Positions 1-9,225 of a stretch of DNA of 64,000 bases are shown piece after piece. The notes beneath the pieces were generated by a model. That model saw nothing but the letters and a program-made list of their open reading frames with translations, ran no database searches and had not been told where the DNA came from. Numbering within the stretch: the first letter of the stretch is position 1; every line of letters starts with the position of its first letter. Source of the DNA: Vibrio celticus (GTDB lineage: Bacteria > Pseudomonadota > Gammaproteobacteria > Enterobacterales > Vibrionaceae). A program made the translations under genes and the position numbers. The DNA is taken from NCBI RefSeq assembly GCF_024347335.1, contig NZ_AP025463.1:3224001-3288000 (forward strand), given 5' to 3'.

Positions 1-305
1 TTGCTCGCTCCTGAGACTGCCTCTATAGATACCTCTATTTGAAAATTCGAGTAAGTAGAGGCGTCTTTTATCAGGTTGCTTAGATCCGTTTCACCATCAA
101 ACGTATCAATATCCGTATAGCTTTGAGCAAGTAACCTAGACATAACACTACCACCTAATGCTGAAGCTCGATTGTAGTAGCTTGCATCGCCAGATTGAGC
201 TGACTGCGGTGCTAGGAAAGAGGAAAGAGTAAGCGCCGCAAACCCCAGTAAGACGATTACAATCACTGATTCTATTAAAGTGAATCCTTTGGCATTGGTT
301 GTCAT
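1..305 (-). CDS. mshD: MSHA minor pilin MshD (3' end outside the window)
   Basis: This is the N-terminal part (about 101 codons) of a type IV prepilin, cut by the window edge. It starts with ATG at 305, three bases after the mshC stop. The N-terminus reads MTTNAKGFTLIES, a short basic leader, a glycine, then the methylated Phe and the Glu at +5 expected of a PilD-processed prepilin, followed by a hydrophobic helix (VIVIVLLGFAALTLSSFL). Position directly after mshC and the known gene order mshB-A-C-D make MshD the natural call. Minor pilins of this kind are thought to prime or cap the pilus. The visible part cannot exclude another minor pilin, but synteny is strong. Confidence 0.85.
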   Translation of the reverse strand, partial: MTTNAKGFTLIESVIVIVLLGFAALTLSSFLAPQSAQSGDASYYNRASALGGSVMSRLLAQSYTDIDTFDGETDLSNLIKDASTYSNFQIEVSIEAVSGAS

Positions 306-307
306 TA

Positions 308-814
308 TCAACACCCTCCTATTTCAGCAGAAACGAATCCTTGTTCATTGATACATACCCAAACACGGTTACTAGTGTTTCCTTGTTCACTGATTGCAAT
401 GCCTACTCCGGCGGAAGCTGCAAATAAAGGGTTACCAAGGAGATCAAATTCAAGAATATTCTCGGTGAGGTTTGGCTGGTATTCGAAAGAGTATCCGTCA
501 TCCATCACACGATCACTTCTTGGATCTGTATTTTCATCAGAGGAGCACGCATTAGCAGAGCCCAAGCAATTACCATTGGCAGATAGTTGAAAGTTAGCTT
601 GATCTAGAGGTGATGACGAATCAATATTTGATTGCATTCGATTGACTTGAACTTGCCTTACAACTGAGATGGCTTGATCTTGCAAAGCGTAGAGTTCAAA
701 GCTACTTCGACCCGACATACGTGAGACAGCCGTAATAGATACGATGGCGAGGATAATGATAACGATGATCAGCTCTACCAGAGTAAAGCCTTTAGATATG
801 GTACAGCTATCCAT
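308..814 (-). CDS. mshC: MSHA minor pilin MshC
   Basis: A 168-residue type IV prepilin. The leader MDSCTISKG is followed by FTLVELIIVIIILAIVSITAV, the processing site and N-terminal helix, with Glu at position 5 of the mature protein. The globular part contains several cysteines, including a CINEQ segment near the C-terminus that could form a disulfide. An AGAGG ribosome binding site sits 6 bases before ATG 814. The gene lies downstream of the mshA terminator and immediately upstream of mshD, as in other MSHA loci. It is inferred to be a low-abundance pilus component. A terminator separates it from mshA, so it probably depends on read-through or on a promoter in 815-913 that I did not resolve. 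Confidence 0.9.
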   Translation of the reverse strand: MDSCTISKGFTLVELIIVIIILAIVSITAVSRMSGRSSFELYALQDQAISVVRQVQVNRMQSNIDSSSPLDQANFQLSANGNCLGSANACSSDENTDPRSDRVMDDGYSFEYQPNLTENILEFDLLGNPLFAASAGVGIAISEQGNTSNRVWVCINEQGFVSAEIGGC

Positions 815-913
815 AGTGAACCTCTAACTACCTAGCGAATACTGATTATATAAGATAATGAAGCTTTCTATCTTATGTATATGAATAGTTTTAATATTTA
901 TGTGCTTTGGATA

Positions 914-944
914 GAAAAAAGGCCAGCAGGTGCTGGCCTTAAAA
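914..944 (-). terminator. Rho-independent terminator after mshA
   Basis: On the minus strand the arm AAGGCCAGCA pairs with TGCTGGCCTT across a very short loop and is followed by a T run. It lies 15 bases after the mshA stop, so it would let the major pilin be made in excess over the downstream mshC-D genes. Confidence 0.85.
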
Positions 945-958
945 TTAAGTACTTAAGC

Positions 959-1426
959 TTATGGAGTAGTACAAACAGCAGTACTCACAACTGCATTCGC
1001 TGTTGCTTCAGCAACAGAGGTCGCCTCTTCGTATACAACACAACTATCAACGTAACCAACAATACCAAACAGCGCGTCGTCATTACTGGATTGACCAAGA
1101 TATTCAAAATCTTCATCTTCGCCAACACCTTGAACAATAGCACCAATTGCAGCTGACGTTCCTGCTGGGTAACCAAAAACTGTAGCTACTGTAGTGTTAT
1201 CGATAATAATAGAAGATGCACCGCTTGTCTCCGTACCATTAATTGCAGATTTACCATAAACAATACCAGCAGCACCTTGCATAGCACCGGCTAGACCTTC
1301 AAGCGTTGCATTTTTTGCATCATCTTGAAGGTTTAAGAAACGTGGTGCCGCAGTTACAGCAAGAATACCTAGAATAACAATTACAACCACTAGTTCGATT
1401 AGGGTGAAACCGCCTTGTCTTTTCAT
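959..1426 (-). CDS. mshA: MSHA major pilin MshA
   Basis: A 155-residue type IVa prepilin, the structural subunit of the mannose-sensitive haemagglutinin pilus used for surface attachment, biofilm initiation and as a phage receptor in vibrios. The leader MKRQGG is cut before FTLIELVVVIVILGILAVTAAPRF. Two cysteines in the C-terminal part (VDSCVV and TAVCTTP) are placed to form the D-region disulfide loop. A purine-rich ribosome binding site (GAGAGAGC) precedes ATG 1426. Flanking mshB upstream and the strong terminator downstream fit the major-subunit role. The C-terminal domain of MshA is highly variable between strains, so only the N-terminus is diagnostic. Confidence 0.93.
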   Translation of the reverse strand: MKRQGGFTLIELVVVIVILGILAVTAAPRFLNLQDDAKNATLEGLAGAMQGAAGIVYGKSAINGTETSGASSIIIDNTTVATVFGYPAGTSAAIGAIVQGVGEDEDFEYLGQSSNDDALFGIVGYVDSCVVYEEATSVAEATANAVVSTAVCTTP

Positions 1427-1461
1427 AGTTTAGCTCTCTCTATGTTTAATTTTACGCAGAC

Positions 1462-2037
1462 TTACTGCAAAGTTACGGTCACACGACCAGTTTTAATTTC
1501 GTAAACAAATTCATGCTCTGTACTACCTTCCAATTGAACGTAAGTACACGTTGCATCGCCAGAATTCGCTTGCGCTGAATATTTGTAATTTGAGTCACTA
1601 GCAACAACTGAAACCTCACCCACTTTAGGTGGATTTTGCAGCAAGTTTTCCATCAGTTCAGAACATGTTTTATCTGAAATATCTTGTGGCGCTGTGCTCG
1701 AATTGTTGTTCAGAGTCCACGGATAGCCGTCTCTAAAATCAGTATCGACGTTGCTACTGTTCTTAGATCTTGTTAACCAAAAATCAACACCATCATAATT
1801 TACGGTATTGTATGTTTCAACACCTATCTTCTCTGATGGCCTAGCTTCTGCTTCCCACTGTGCTCTCGCCGACAAAACTGCGGTCGCAAAACCACCAGCA
1901 ACGCCTTCAATGCTTGATTTCTTGGCTTCATCTGTCACATCTAAGAAGCGAGGTAGGGCAGCAACCGCCAATAAACCAACGACTACGATCACAATGACTA
2001 ATTCGACAAGGGAGAAACCCTTTTGATTCTTAAGCAT
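1462..2037 (-). CDS. mshB: MSHA pilin-like protein MshB
   Basis: A 191-residue prepilin starting MLKNQKGFSLVELVIVIVVVGLLAVAALPRFL: short basic leader, Gly-Phe cleavage site, Glu+5 and hydrophobic helix. It is larger than MshA and carries two cysteines (KTCSEL and ATCTYV) that may pair. It sits 35 bases upstream of mshA and downstream of mshF with a 79-bp gap that may hold a promoter for the pilin genes. The role is inferred from family and gene order as a minor or initiating pilin. Confidence 0.9.
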   Translation of the reverse strand: MLKNQKGFSLVELVIVIVVVGLLAVAALPRFLDVTDEAKKSSIEGVAGGFATAVLSARAQWEAEARPSEKIGVETYNTVNYDGVDFWLTRSKNSSNVDTDFRDGYPWTLNNNSSTAPQDISDKTCSELMENLLQNPPKVGEVSVVASDSNYKYSAQANSGDATCTYVQLEGSTEHEFVYEIKTGRVTVTLQ

Positions 2038-2116
2038 TTTCTACCTACTAATCTAATTATTAACACGCATTATACATTCGCGTTCGTATAAAACCATAAA
2101 AAAACTGTCAATATTT

Positions 2117-2572
2117 TCACAAAGCCAAAATATTGGCTTTCACACTAAAATTTTCTCTTTCGAGCAATATATCCAGCTGATATTTATCAGTATAATGATA
2201 ACTACAATGAAAGTGTATGTTATTACTTTTATCTTCAACACTTGGAGAGCTTAGCCCTAAAATGCTCCCTTGAGGATATAATTGATCTAGCCAATAGTTA
2301 CAGTCTCGCTCCGTACCTTGGATAGGTGTTACCCATCCAGTTCTACTGTAGATCTTTGGGGGTGCTGAGCCTTCTTCTTGCCCTGCACCCGATAACAAAT
2401 ACTGCTGTTTGAACAAATTGGCTTGCTCTAAAATCCGCTTACTCGCGACGATAAATGCCGTATTAGTCGCCTCTTCTTCTACTGTTTTAAATGCCGAAAG
2501 CACACTGACAATAAGAAAAAGAATAACCACAGTCCAAATAACAAAACGTGAGCGTTGTAGGTTATTTAGCAT
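2117..2572 (-). CDS. mshF: MSHA biogenesis protein MshF
   Basis: A 151-residue protein with one N-terminal transmembrane helix (about residues 10-27, FVIWTVVILFLIVSVLSAF) and a periplasmic domain. Family members are part of MSHA assembly but their exact role is not well defined. It follows mshG with a 3-base gap and precedes mshB, the standard order. It lacks a prepilin cleavage motif, so it is not a pilin. The call depends mainly on location and the single-helix architecture. Confidence 0.8.
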   Translation of the reverse strand: MLNNLQRSRFVIWTVVILFLIVSVLSAFKTVEEEATNTAFIVASKRILEQANLFKQQYLLSGAGQEEGSAPPKIYSRTGWVTPIQGTERDCNYWLDQLYPQGSILGLSSPSVEDKSNNIHFHCSYHYTDKYQLDILLERENFSVKANILAL

Positions 2573-2575
2573 TCC

Positions 2576-3799
2576 CTAGCCTTTGATTGCATCCAACATT
2601 CCCCACATCGGCAAGAATATACCTAGTGCTAAAATCAGCACCATGCCCGCAACGATGGTTAACAAAATGGGTTCAATTCTGGCGGTTAAGGTTTTCAGAT
2701 CGTAATCGACTTCGCGGTCATAAAAATCAGCCACTTCAAGTAAGAGCTCATCAATACGGCCCGTCTCTTCACCGACGGAGATCATTTGTATCACGAGCGG
2801 TGTGAAGATTTCGCTGTTAATCGCGGTCGATGAAACCGTACTACCGGCTTCAATGGCCGACTTCATCGCTTGAACTCGCAACTCTAGAAAACGGTTATCT
2901 AAGGCTTCCGCCGATAACGCTAGCGACTGGTTCAGTGGAACACCCGCTTTAAGCATCAAAGCAAAAGTACGTGAGAAGCGTGACAGCAGTGCTCGATTCA
3001 CTACCCCACCAATGACTGGCATTTTTAAGCGTAACCGATCCCACTTTTCTAGCCCTTTGTCTGTCTTAACCCAGGCTTTAAAAGCAAAGATCAGACCAAA
3101 GATCACGCCAAGCATTAAGCCCCAGTAATTCACAAAGAACTCAGACATACCAATCAAGATACGAGTTGGCAGCGGCAAGTCGACACCAAAGCGCGCAAAC
3201 ATGCTTGAGAACTGTGGAATAACCTTGATGTTAAGAATGAACATTGCGATCAAGATAAAACTGATCACGAATGTTGGGTAACGCATCGCAGTCTTAATTC
3301 GTTTGCGAGTCTCAACTTCCTGTTCGTAGTATCCAGCCAATTGCAGCAACGCCTGATCTAGACGACCTGTGTTTTCACCAACACCAATCATCGAGACGAA
3401 CAACGGACTGAATACTTTTGGGTGCATCTGCATTGATGCCGCTAGCCCACGACCATTAGTTAACTCAGCAACCACTTCTTCTAAGGCGGCTTTCAACTGC
3501 TTATTTTCACAGTTTTGAGTTAGGCCTTTCATCGATCTTAATAGTGGTACACCCGCTTTGGTCAGGCTGTATAACTGTCGACAAAACAGAACCAACACCT
3601 CTAACGGTACACTCGGAGAGAACAGACTCGATACATCCATATCTAAGACTGAACCACCACTTTTACCCAGTTTGATCGAGGTTGGAATGATCCCTTTACT
3701 CATCAAGCTTTCAGCAGCAAGATCTTCGTTATTCGCGTCTAATTGCCCACTTACTTGGCTACCATCAGAGCTGCGACCTACATAACGATACGTTGGCAT
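2576..3799 (-). CDS. mshG: MSHA inner-membrane platform protein MshG (GspF/PilC family)
   Basis: A 407-residue GspF/PilC-family platform protein with the two repeated cytoplasmic domains typical of the family. Each repeat carries a recognisable motif: FCRQLYSLTKAGVPLLRS and MIGVGENTGRLDQAL in the first, FSRTFALMLKAGVPL and MISVGEETGRIDELL in the second. Three hydrophobic segments are visible, the last near the C-terminus (ILLTIVAGMVLILALGIFL). It is expected to couple the MshE ATPase to pilin extraction from the membrane. It follows mshE with 12 bases between them and is part of the same transcription unit. Confidence 0.94.
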   Translation of the reverse strand: MPTYRYVGRSSDGSQVSGQLDANNEDLAAESLMSKGIIPTSIKLGKSGGSVLDMDVSSLFSPSVPLEVLVLFCRQLYSLTKAGVPLLRSMKGLTQNCENKQLKAALEEVVAELTNGRGLAASMQMHPKVFSPLFVSMIGVGENTGRLDQALLQLAGYYEQEVETRKRIKTAMRYPTFVISFILIAMFILNIKVIPQFSSMFARFGVDLPLPTRILIGMSEFFVNYWGLMLGVIFGLIFAFKAWVKTDKGLEKWDRLRLKMPVIGGVVNRALLSRFSRTFALMLKAGVPLNQSLALSAEALDNRFLELRVQAMKSAIEAGSTVSSTAINSEIFTPLVIQMISVGEETGRIDELLLEVADFYDREVDYDLKTLTARIEPILLTIVAGMVLILALGIFLPMWGMLDAIKG

Positions 3800-3811
3800 A
3801 TCATTCTACCC

Positions 3812-5536
3812 CTACAGATAAATTGGGTCAGTGGCACCGGACGCATCACCTTCGCCAAGATGCATTATCTCATCAAGACTCACGACACCTTGCAGGGCCA
3901 GTTCCATCGCAGAAGCTAACAGCGGCTTGTAGTTTTCAGACTGTCTCGCAGTTTGAGCAAAACCTACCGCATCATTCGCTCTTAGTGCATCCATCATGTT
4001 TTGCTCTAGCTCCAACATTTCAAAGACACCAATACGCCCACGATAACCCGTTAGGTTACAGTTCTGACAGCCACGCCCTTTCATAAATGGCACGCCCACC
4101 TGATTTGGGAAGCGAACGCTCAACCATTGCTTGCGAGGTTCATCTAGCTCATCTTCAACCTTACAATCGTTACACACTTTACGAACCAATCGCTGTGCAA
4201 CTACTGCTCGAACCGCGCTCGCGACCAAGTAACCTGGAGCACCCATATCCATCATACGCAACGCACTGTCTACCGCATCATTGGTATGCAGCGTACTTAA
4301 TACTAAGTGACCGGTCAGTGCAGCTCTCAAACCAATCTCAACGGTTTCATGGTCACGCATCTCACCAATAAGAATGATATCGGGATCCTGACGTAGAAAG
4401 GTTCTCAAGATAGTCGAGAAATCGAGGTTGATCTTAGGGTTTACCTGAACTTGATTCACACGAGGAAGGCGGTATTCCACCGGATCTTCCGCAGTAATGA
4501 TCTTTTTACCCGGTTCGTTTAGCTCACTTAACGCGCCGTATAAGGTTGTGGTTTTACCAGAACCGGTTGGGCCGGTAACCAAAATCATGCCATGTGGGCG
4601 GCGCAGTTGTTGACGCAGACGAACTAAAAGGTCACTCGGTATGCCCGACTCTTCTAGTTTACGTAGGCCTGCTGATTGGTTAAGAAGACGCATAACCACT
4701 GATTCACCGTGCTGTACTGGCATGGTCGACATACGAATATCAACCGACTGACCTTTAGCTCGGATATTAAAGCGACCATCTTGAGGAAGACGTTTCTCTG
4801 AAATATCGAGGTTTGCCATCAGCTTCAAGCGCAGTACAAGTGCAGAAGCAATATTCACTTCATTCAACAAAGTTTCATGCAGCACGCCATCAATACGCTG
4901 ACGAAGACGTAGTACGTTTGAATCTGGCTCGATATGGATATCCGAAGCACCAACTTGAATGGCATCTTCAAATAGCGAGTTGATCAGCTTAACGACGGTA
5001 ACTTCATCACTGTCTTCTTCAGCGATATCGAAATCAAAGGCATCATTAACTTGGTGTTCAGCGTGAAGCTGCTCTGCAAATGAGGCAATCTCTTTGGTTC
5101 TTCGATAATAGCGATCGAAGCCATCAACCAATTGCCTCTCTTGAGCAACAACGAATTCGAGTGCGTAATCGCCTAATTGGCCAAGTAAAGATTCCTGTGC
5201 AAACAGATCGGCTGGATCACTCATAGCAACACGCAAAGTATCGCCTTGGCGTCCGATAACCAATGCACGAAGGCGACGAGCATGTACTTCGGGTAAAAGC
5301 TGTACCGCTTCAACATCGACAACAGCGCGACTTAAATCAATAAGAGGAATCGCTAACTGCTGCGACAAAAAGCTCAGCATTTGTTGTTCTGACAAGAAGC
5401 CAAGCTCAATGAGAGCGTCACCCAGCTTACGCCCGGTACTTTTCTGAGCGGCCAGTGCTTGCTCAACTTGAGCCTCGGTAATAATGCCCTCTTCAACGAG
5501 CAAATCACCAAGCCTTTTTCTTAATCTAATTTGCAT
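3812..5536 (-). CDS. mshE: MSHA extension ATPase MshE (c-di-GMP-binding)
   Basis: A 574-residue GspE/PilB-type ATPase that powers MSHA pilus extension. Residues 6-65 carry the tandem MshEN motif that binds cyclic di-GMP: RLGDLLVEEGIITEAQ followed by KLGDALIELGFLSEQQ, with the conserved Arg, Leu and Gly positions intact. The Walker A motif GPTGSGKTTT is at residues 322-331, the Walker B region DPDIILIGEMRDHET near 384-398 and the His box LVLSTLHTNDA after it. Paired cysteines CNDC and CQNC match the zinc site of this family. The start overlaps the end of mshN by 11 bases. Extension is therefore expected to respond to c-di-GMP. Confidence 0.95.
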   Translation of the reverse strand: MQIRLRKRLGDLLVEEGIITEAQVEQALAAQKSTGRKLGDALIELGFLSEQQMLSFLSQQLAIPLIDLSRAVVDVEAVQLLPEVHARRLRALVIGRQGDTLRVAMSDPADLFAQESLLGQLGDYALEFVVAQERQLVDGFDRYYRRTKEIASFAEQLHAEHQVNDAFDFDIAEEDSDEVTVVKLINSLFEDAIQVGASDIHIEPDSNVLRLRQRIDGVLHETLLNEVNIASALVLRLKLMANLDISEKRLPQDGRFNIRAKGQSVDIRMSTMPVQHGESVVMRLLNQSAGLRKLEESGIPSDLLVRLRQQLRRPHGMILVTGPTGSGKTTTLYGALSELNEPGKKIITAEDPVEYRLPRVNQVQVNPKINLDFSTILRTFLRQDPDIILIGEMRDHETVEIGLRAALTGHLVLSTLHTNDAVDSALRMMDMGAPGYLVASAVRAVVAQRLVRKVCNDCKVEDELDEPRKQWLSVRFPNQVGVPFMKGRGCQNCNLTGYRGRIGVFEMLELEQNMMDALRANDAVGFAQTARQSENYKPLLASAMELALQGVVSLDEIMHLGEGDASGATDPIYL

Positions 5537-6677
5537 CGCTACTCTCCTCTAAAGCATTGATTATTTTTAATCGATCTCGCACAAAGCTTTGCGATTGAGA
5601 TGAGATGCCGACTCTGACTAGTGCGCCTTGGTAAGATTGTTTTGCCGCTGTAAAATCAAGCTGTCGCTCTTGTTGGATAGCCAAACCTAGCCACCAACGA
5701 GCGTTATCCGAATCAACTTCGACCAGTTTTTGATAACTCTCTAATGCAATTTCTTCTTGCTGAGATTTTTGGCTCAGCGCGGCACGCATCGCTAAATAGT
5801 CCTGAGTTGGATTAGGCGGTAAATGTATCAATGGACTCAAAGCCGCTTCTGATTGGTCCGCTTTAACCAACAGTTTTGATAAGCCTAAGCGTAGCTTTTC
5901 GCTGTTGTTATTGAGCTTGATACCAGACTGATAAAGTTCGTAGGCTTTACGCGTATCACCCTTACCAAAATAGAGAATCGCAAGTTTCTGACGGACATCT
6001 TCATTTCTTGGGGCATAGCGAAGCGCTTCGTTATAACCTTTCAACGCACCAGCAAGGTCGTTCGCATCAAGAGCCTTCTGAGCTCGACCTTGGGCATTAA
6101 CAGAGAGTTGTTCAGACGTTAACTCCACCTGCTCAATCATTATTCCACTATTTTCTGAATCACCAGACGCTTTGGAATCATTAGGGAGTGGCTTAGAATC
6201 TTTTTTAGCCACACTAGCAACATAGATTGGTTTTGCGACTTCAGCTTTAGGCACGTTTTGAGATTTAGAGGTTGCTTGAGGCTTTGTCACTACCTGAGTC
6301 GATGCAACAACTGAATCGGACTTAGCAGACTGAGTTTGAGTGCTTTTAACAATCGTCGTGTTGTCAGCAGAAAGGTTCGCAGAATCTAGCGTCACTAGCT
6401 TCTTAGTTGGTGACGATACAAGTGGAGTCACTACCGTTTTCGGCTCACCTTCAGTGCTATCAACAGCAGAAACTTGAACGTCCCGAGTTGATATTGAACT
6501 ATCAACAGCAGGACCTTGTGAGATCGCCCAGCCACCCATAGCTAAGCTCAAAGTAAAGCCTGCAACTACCCAAACCAATGGGGAACGCGTTTTCACTTTC
6601 GGCACGACAGCGGCTTCAATTGAAGTCGCTGATTTTTTCTTTGCCAATTCAGACAAGGCGTTATTAATGACGCTCAT
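5526..6677 (-). CDS. mshN: MSHA biogenesis protein MshN (TPR protein)
   Basis: A 383-residue protein with an N-terminal cytoplasmic segment (MSVINNALSELAKKK), one transmembrane helix (VWVVAGFTLSLAMGGWAIS), a long Ser/Thr/Lys-rich linker and a C-terminal domain of TPR-like repeats (for example ALKGYNEALRYAPRNEDVRQKLAILYFGKG, split here for length as AL..YNEALRYAP). I chose ATG 6677 over the upstream GTG because MSVIN is the usual family start and directly follows the mshM stop. It probably scaffolds assembly proteins in the inner membrane. It overlaps mshE downstream. Confidence 0.9.
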   Translation of the reverse strand: MSVINNALSELAKKKSATSIEAAVVPKVKTRSPLVWVVAGFTLSLAMGGWAISQGPAVDSSISTRDVQVSAVDSTEGEPKTVVTPLVSSPTKKLVTLDSANLSADNTTIVKSTQTQSAKSDSVVASTQVVTKPQATSKSQNVPKAEVAKPIYVASVAKKDSKPLPNDSKASGDSENSGIMIEQVELTSEQLSVNAQGRAQKALDANDLAGALKGYNEALRYAPRNEDVRQKLAILYFGKGDTRKAYELYQSGIKLNNNSEKLRLGLSKLLVKADQSEAALSPLIHLPPNPTQDYLAMRAALSQKSQQEEIALESYQKLVEVDSDNARWWLGLAIQQERQLDFTAAKQSYQGALVRVGISSQSQSFVRDRLKIINALEESSDAN

Positions 6678-6679
6678 AA

Positions 6680-7519
6680 TTAATTCCAACCCCACAGTAT
6701 TGGCGTTTTAAATTTAGGCTTACACACATCGTAAGTTTCGTGCATGGCGGAGAACAGGTGCTGATTGTCGATACTTTTCTTATCTTCACTAAACGAGAGC
6801 AAAAGAGCCTTATGACACAACTGGTTTATCAATCTTGGAATACCCAATGAAGAACGGCAAATCGCCTTTTTTTGATTCAAATTGAACAGTTCAGGATTGC
6901 CACCAGACTTAGTAATTCGATTATCAATGTAAGCTACCGTCTCATCGAGCGTCAGCGGCCTCAGTGTCGAACTGAATGTAATTCTTTGACGAAATTGTCT
7001 TAGGTGGTACGCCTCTAATCGAGCGTCCAATTCAGGCTGCCCGAGTAACACTATTTGAAGCAGTTTCTTATCTTCTGTTTCAAGGTTGCCGAACAGCCTT
7101 AAGGTTTCAAGAGCCTCATCGGATAGAGCTTGCGCCTCATCCAGTATAGCGACCACTCTCAAACCGGAGTTGTGTAAATCAATCAACTTATGCTGAATGT
7201 TATCGACTAAAGTGGCTTCATTATCGATGGTCAAATCAAGTTCTTTAGCGACAGCGTGACGTAAATCAGCGCCAGACAACACAGGATTTGGCAAATAGAT
7301 TAATGCCGTACAATCCTTTAAATGATTAACCAGCATCCGACAAACCATGGTTTTTCCCGTGCCGACTTCACCGGTCACCTTAATCACGCCCTCGCCCATT
7401 TCCAACGCCGAGATTACCGTCTGAATCGCTTCGAAATGAGGCGCTAAACCATAAAAGAAATCGGTATTCGGCGTTAAGGTAAATGGCAGTTGTTCAAAAC
7501 CAAAGTGAGCTTGATACAT
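6680..7519 (-). CDS. mshM: MSHA biogenesis ATPase MshM (ExeA-like AAA protein)
   Basis: A 279-residue AAA-type ATPase of the ExeA/MshM family. The start MYQAHFGFEQLPFTLTPN is typical of the family, with Walker A at GEVGTGKTMVCRM (about residues 50-60) and Walker B at VVAILDEAQAL. There is no transmembrane segment, so it acts in the cytoplasm, probably helping to place or assemble the MshL secretin and the MshN scaffold. Its stop is followed two bases later by the mshN start. A gap of 53 bases separates it from mshL upstream. Confidence 0.92.
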   Translation of the reverse strand: MYQAHFGFEQLPFTLTPNTDFFYGLAPHFEAIQTVISALEMGEGVIKVTGEVGTGKTMVCRMLVNHLKDCTALIYLPNPVLSGADLRHAVAKELDLTIDNEATLVDNIQHKLIDLHNSGLRVVAILDEAQALSDEALETLRLFGNLETEDKKLLQIVLLGQPELDARLEAYHLRQFRQRITFSSTLRPLTLDETVAYIDNRITKSGGNPELFNLNQKKAICRSSLGIPRLINQLCHKALLLSFSEDKKSIDNQHLFSAMHETYDVCKPKFKTPILWGWN

Positions 7520-7572
7520 ACGACGACCTAGCTTAGTGAGACACTGCCACTCTATATTGAGAAAGTAAGCAA

Positions 7573-9210
7573 TTACTCTTCATCAGGGAACCACTGTTGA
7601 AGAAGATCACGTGAACGCTCCAACTCATTTTGCCAAGTATTCACACCCACGATCGTTGGCTTAAGCAAGATCACGAGCTCAGTTTTTTGCGTTAGCTGAT
7701 TGGTATTACGGAACAAATGGCCTAAGGCTGGAATATCACCGAGGAATGGAACTTTAGAGGTCACATCACTGGTGTTGGATTTCATTAATCCGCCAATCAC
7801 AACCACATCGCCATCTCGTGCTCGAATCACTGAGTCAGATTCACGAATAGAGCTTTTCGCCAAAGGAAGTTGCACCAAGCCCGTTGTTGAACCTAGGTTG
7901 AGCTCTTTTACTTCTTCCTCTACTTCAATAACGGCTGGGTGAACATGTAAGAACACGCTACCTTTGTCATCTATCTGAGGGGTCACGTCTAAAGAAATAC
8001 CAGAGAAGAACGGAGTTAGTTCAACCTCAGGCGCCACATTCGCGTTGTCACCACTGCCTACCGAACTTGATAAATCTGTTACGTAGTACTCATCGGTACC
8101 CACTTTGATAACCGCTTTCTGGTTGTTTGCCGCGGTGACTCGTGGGCTTGATAGAACGTTCAGATCACCTTGAGTATCCATAAAGCTCAATACCGCTTCG
8201 AAACTGCCATCTGAGATCGTTACGTTGGTTTGTCCGCCTAACAAAGAGCTGATCGCATCTAATGGAGGTAATGTACTTGCAGGACGGTCGATAACCACAC
8301 CACCACTACCAATCGACTTAGATAAATTAGACCAGCTAATACCTTGCTGGTAACCATCACTCAAGGTTACTTCCATGATTTTTGCTTCTAGGATCACTTG
8401 ACGCTGTAGGCGTTGTTGAGAAATACCTAAGAACTCACGAACCTCACGAATTTCGTCAGGGTAAGCACGCACTGTAATCACACTCGCTTGCGGGGTCACG
8501 ACAACACTTTGCCCATCACCCGAACCAATTAAGTGAGCAACCGCTGCTTCAAGCTGTGGCCAAAAATCACTTTCAGAGGTCGTTTCAATCTCTGTACCAC
8601 CGTTCGATGTCGAGTTTGATGAATTAGAAGAGTTAGATGAATTTGACGAATTTGAGTTCGAGTTTGAAGAGCTCGACGAGCTGTTATCCGAATTAGAGAT
8701 CGTACCCGTTGTTATCGTCGTTAATGAGCGGCCAGAACGCTTAACTTGTAGGTAATCGACAGGGATCGTTACAGTGCGAAGACCTGCTGGGTAAACCTGA
8801 ATCACCTTGCCACGCTTTTCGATATCGTAGCCATACATGTCTTGAGCAACAGCCAGCACTTCATCCAACGTCACGTCGGTTAGGTTAAGCGTAAGGTTTC
8901 CAGATACGCTTGGATGAATTGCGGCGCTGTATTCTGTGCCTTTCACTAAGCTAGCAAAGAAGGTTCTCGCTTCAACACCTTTAGCCTGAATACGAAAACG
9001 CTTAACCGTTTCCATTCCTGGTGATGCAGAGTCCGAATCGAGTTGAGGCATAAGATCATCTTGTACTGATGAAGGGAGCTCATGAAGCGCTCTGCTATTA
9101 GCTTCATTGATTGATTCATTCAAAGACTCTTTTATCTCAACGGGATCGCGATGTCCCATCGAACAGCCGACTAAAGATGACACTAGGATTGCTACTACAA
9201 GTTTATGCAT
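7573..9210 (-). CDS. mshL: MSHA outer-membrane secretin MshL
   Basis: A 545-residue lipoprotein secretin through which the pilus exits. The signal peptide ends in a lipobox (SSLVGC). Residues about 80-130 form the secretin/TonB short N-terminal domain, followed by a low-complexity Ser/Asn linker near residues 172-205, then the secretin domain with its typical signatures VPFLGDIPALGHLFR and VILLKPTIV near the C-terminus. The linker consists almost only of Ser and Asn, encoded by repeated AAT/TCG/TCA/AGT-type codons, and is likely length-variable between strains. The gene follows mshK by 15 bases. Confidence 0.95.
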   Translation of the reverse strand: MHKLVVAILVSSLVGCSMGHRDPVEIKESLNESINEANSRALHELPSSVQDDLMPQLDSDSASPGMETVKRFRIQAKGVEARTFFASLVKGTEYSAAIHPSVSGNLTLNLTDVTLDEVLAVAQDMYGYDIEKRGKVIQVYPAGLRTVTIPVDYLQVKRSGRSLTTITTGTISNSDNSSSSSSNSNSNSSNSSNSSNSSNSTSNGGTEIETTSESDFWPQLEAAVAHLIGSGDGQSVVVTPQASVITVRAYPDEIREVREFLGISQQRLQRQVILEAKIMEVTLSDGYQQGISWSNLSKSIGSGGVVIDRPASTLPPLDAISSLLGGQTNVTISDGSFEAVLSFMDTQGDLNVLSSPRVTAANNQKAVIKVGTDEYYVTDLSSSVGSGDNANVAPEVELTPFFSGISLDVTPQIDDKGSVFLHVHPAVIEVEEEVKELNLGSTTGLVQLPLAKSSIRESDSVIRARDGDVVVIGGLMKSNTSDVTSKVPFLGDIPALGHLFRNTNQLTQKTELVILLKPTIVGVNTWQNELERSRDLLQQWFPDEE

Positions 9211-9225
9211 GTCTTCACTCTAACC

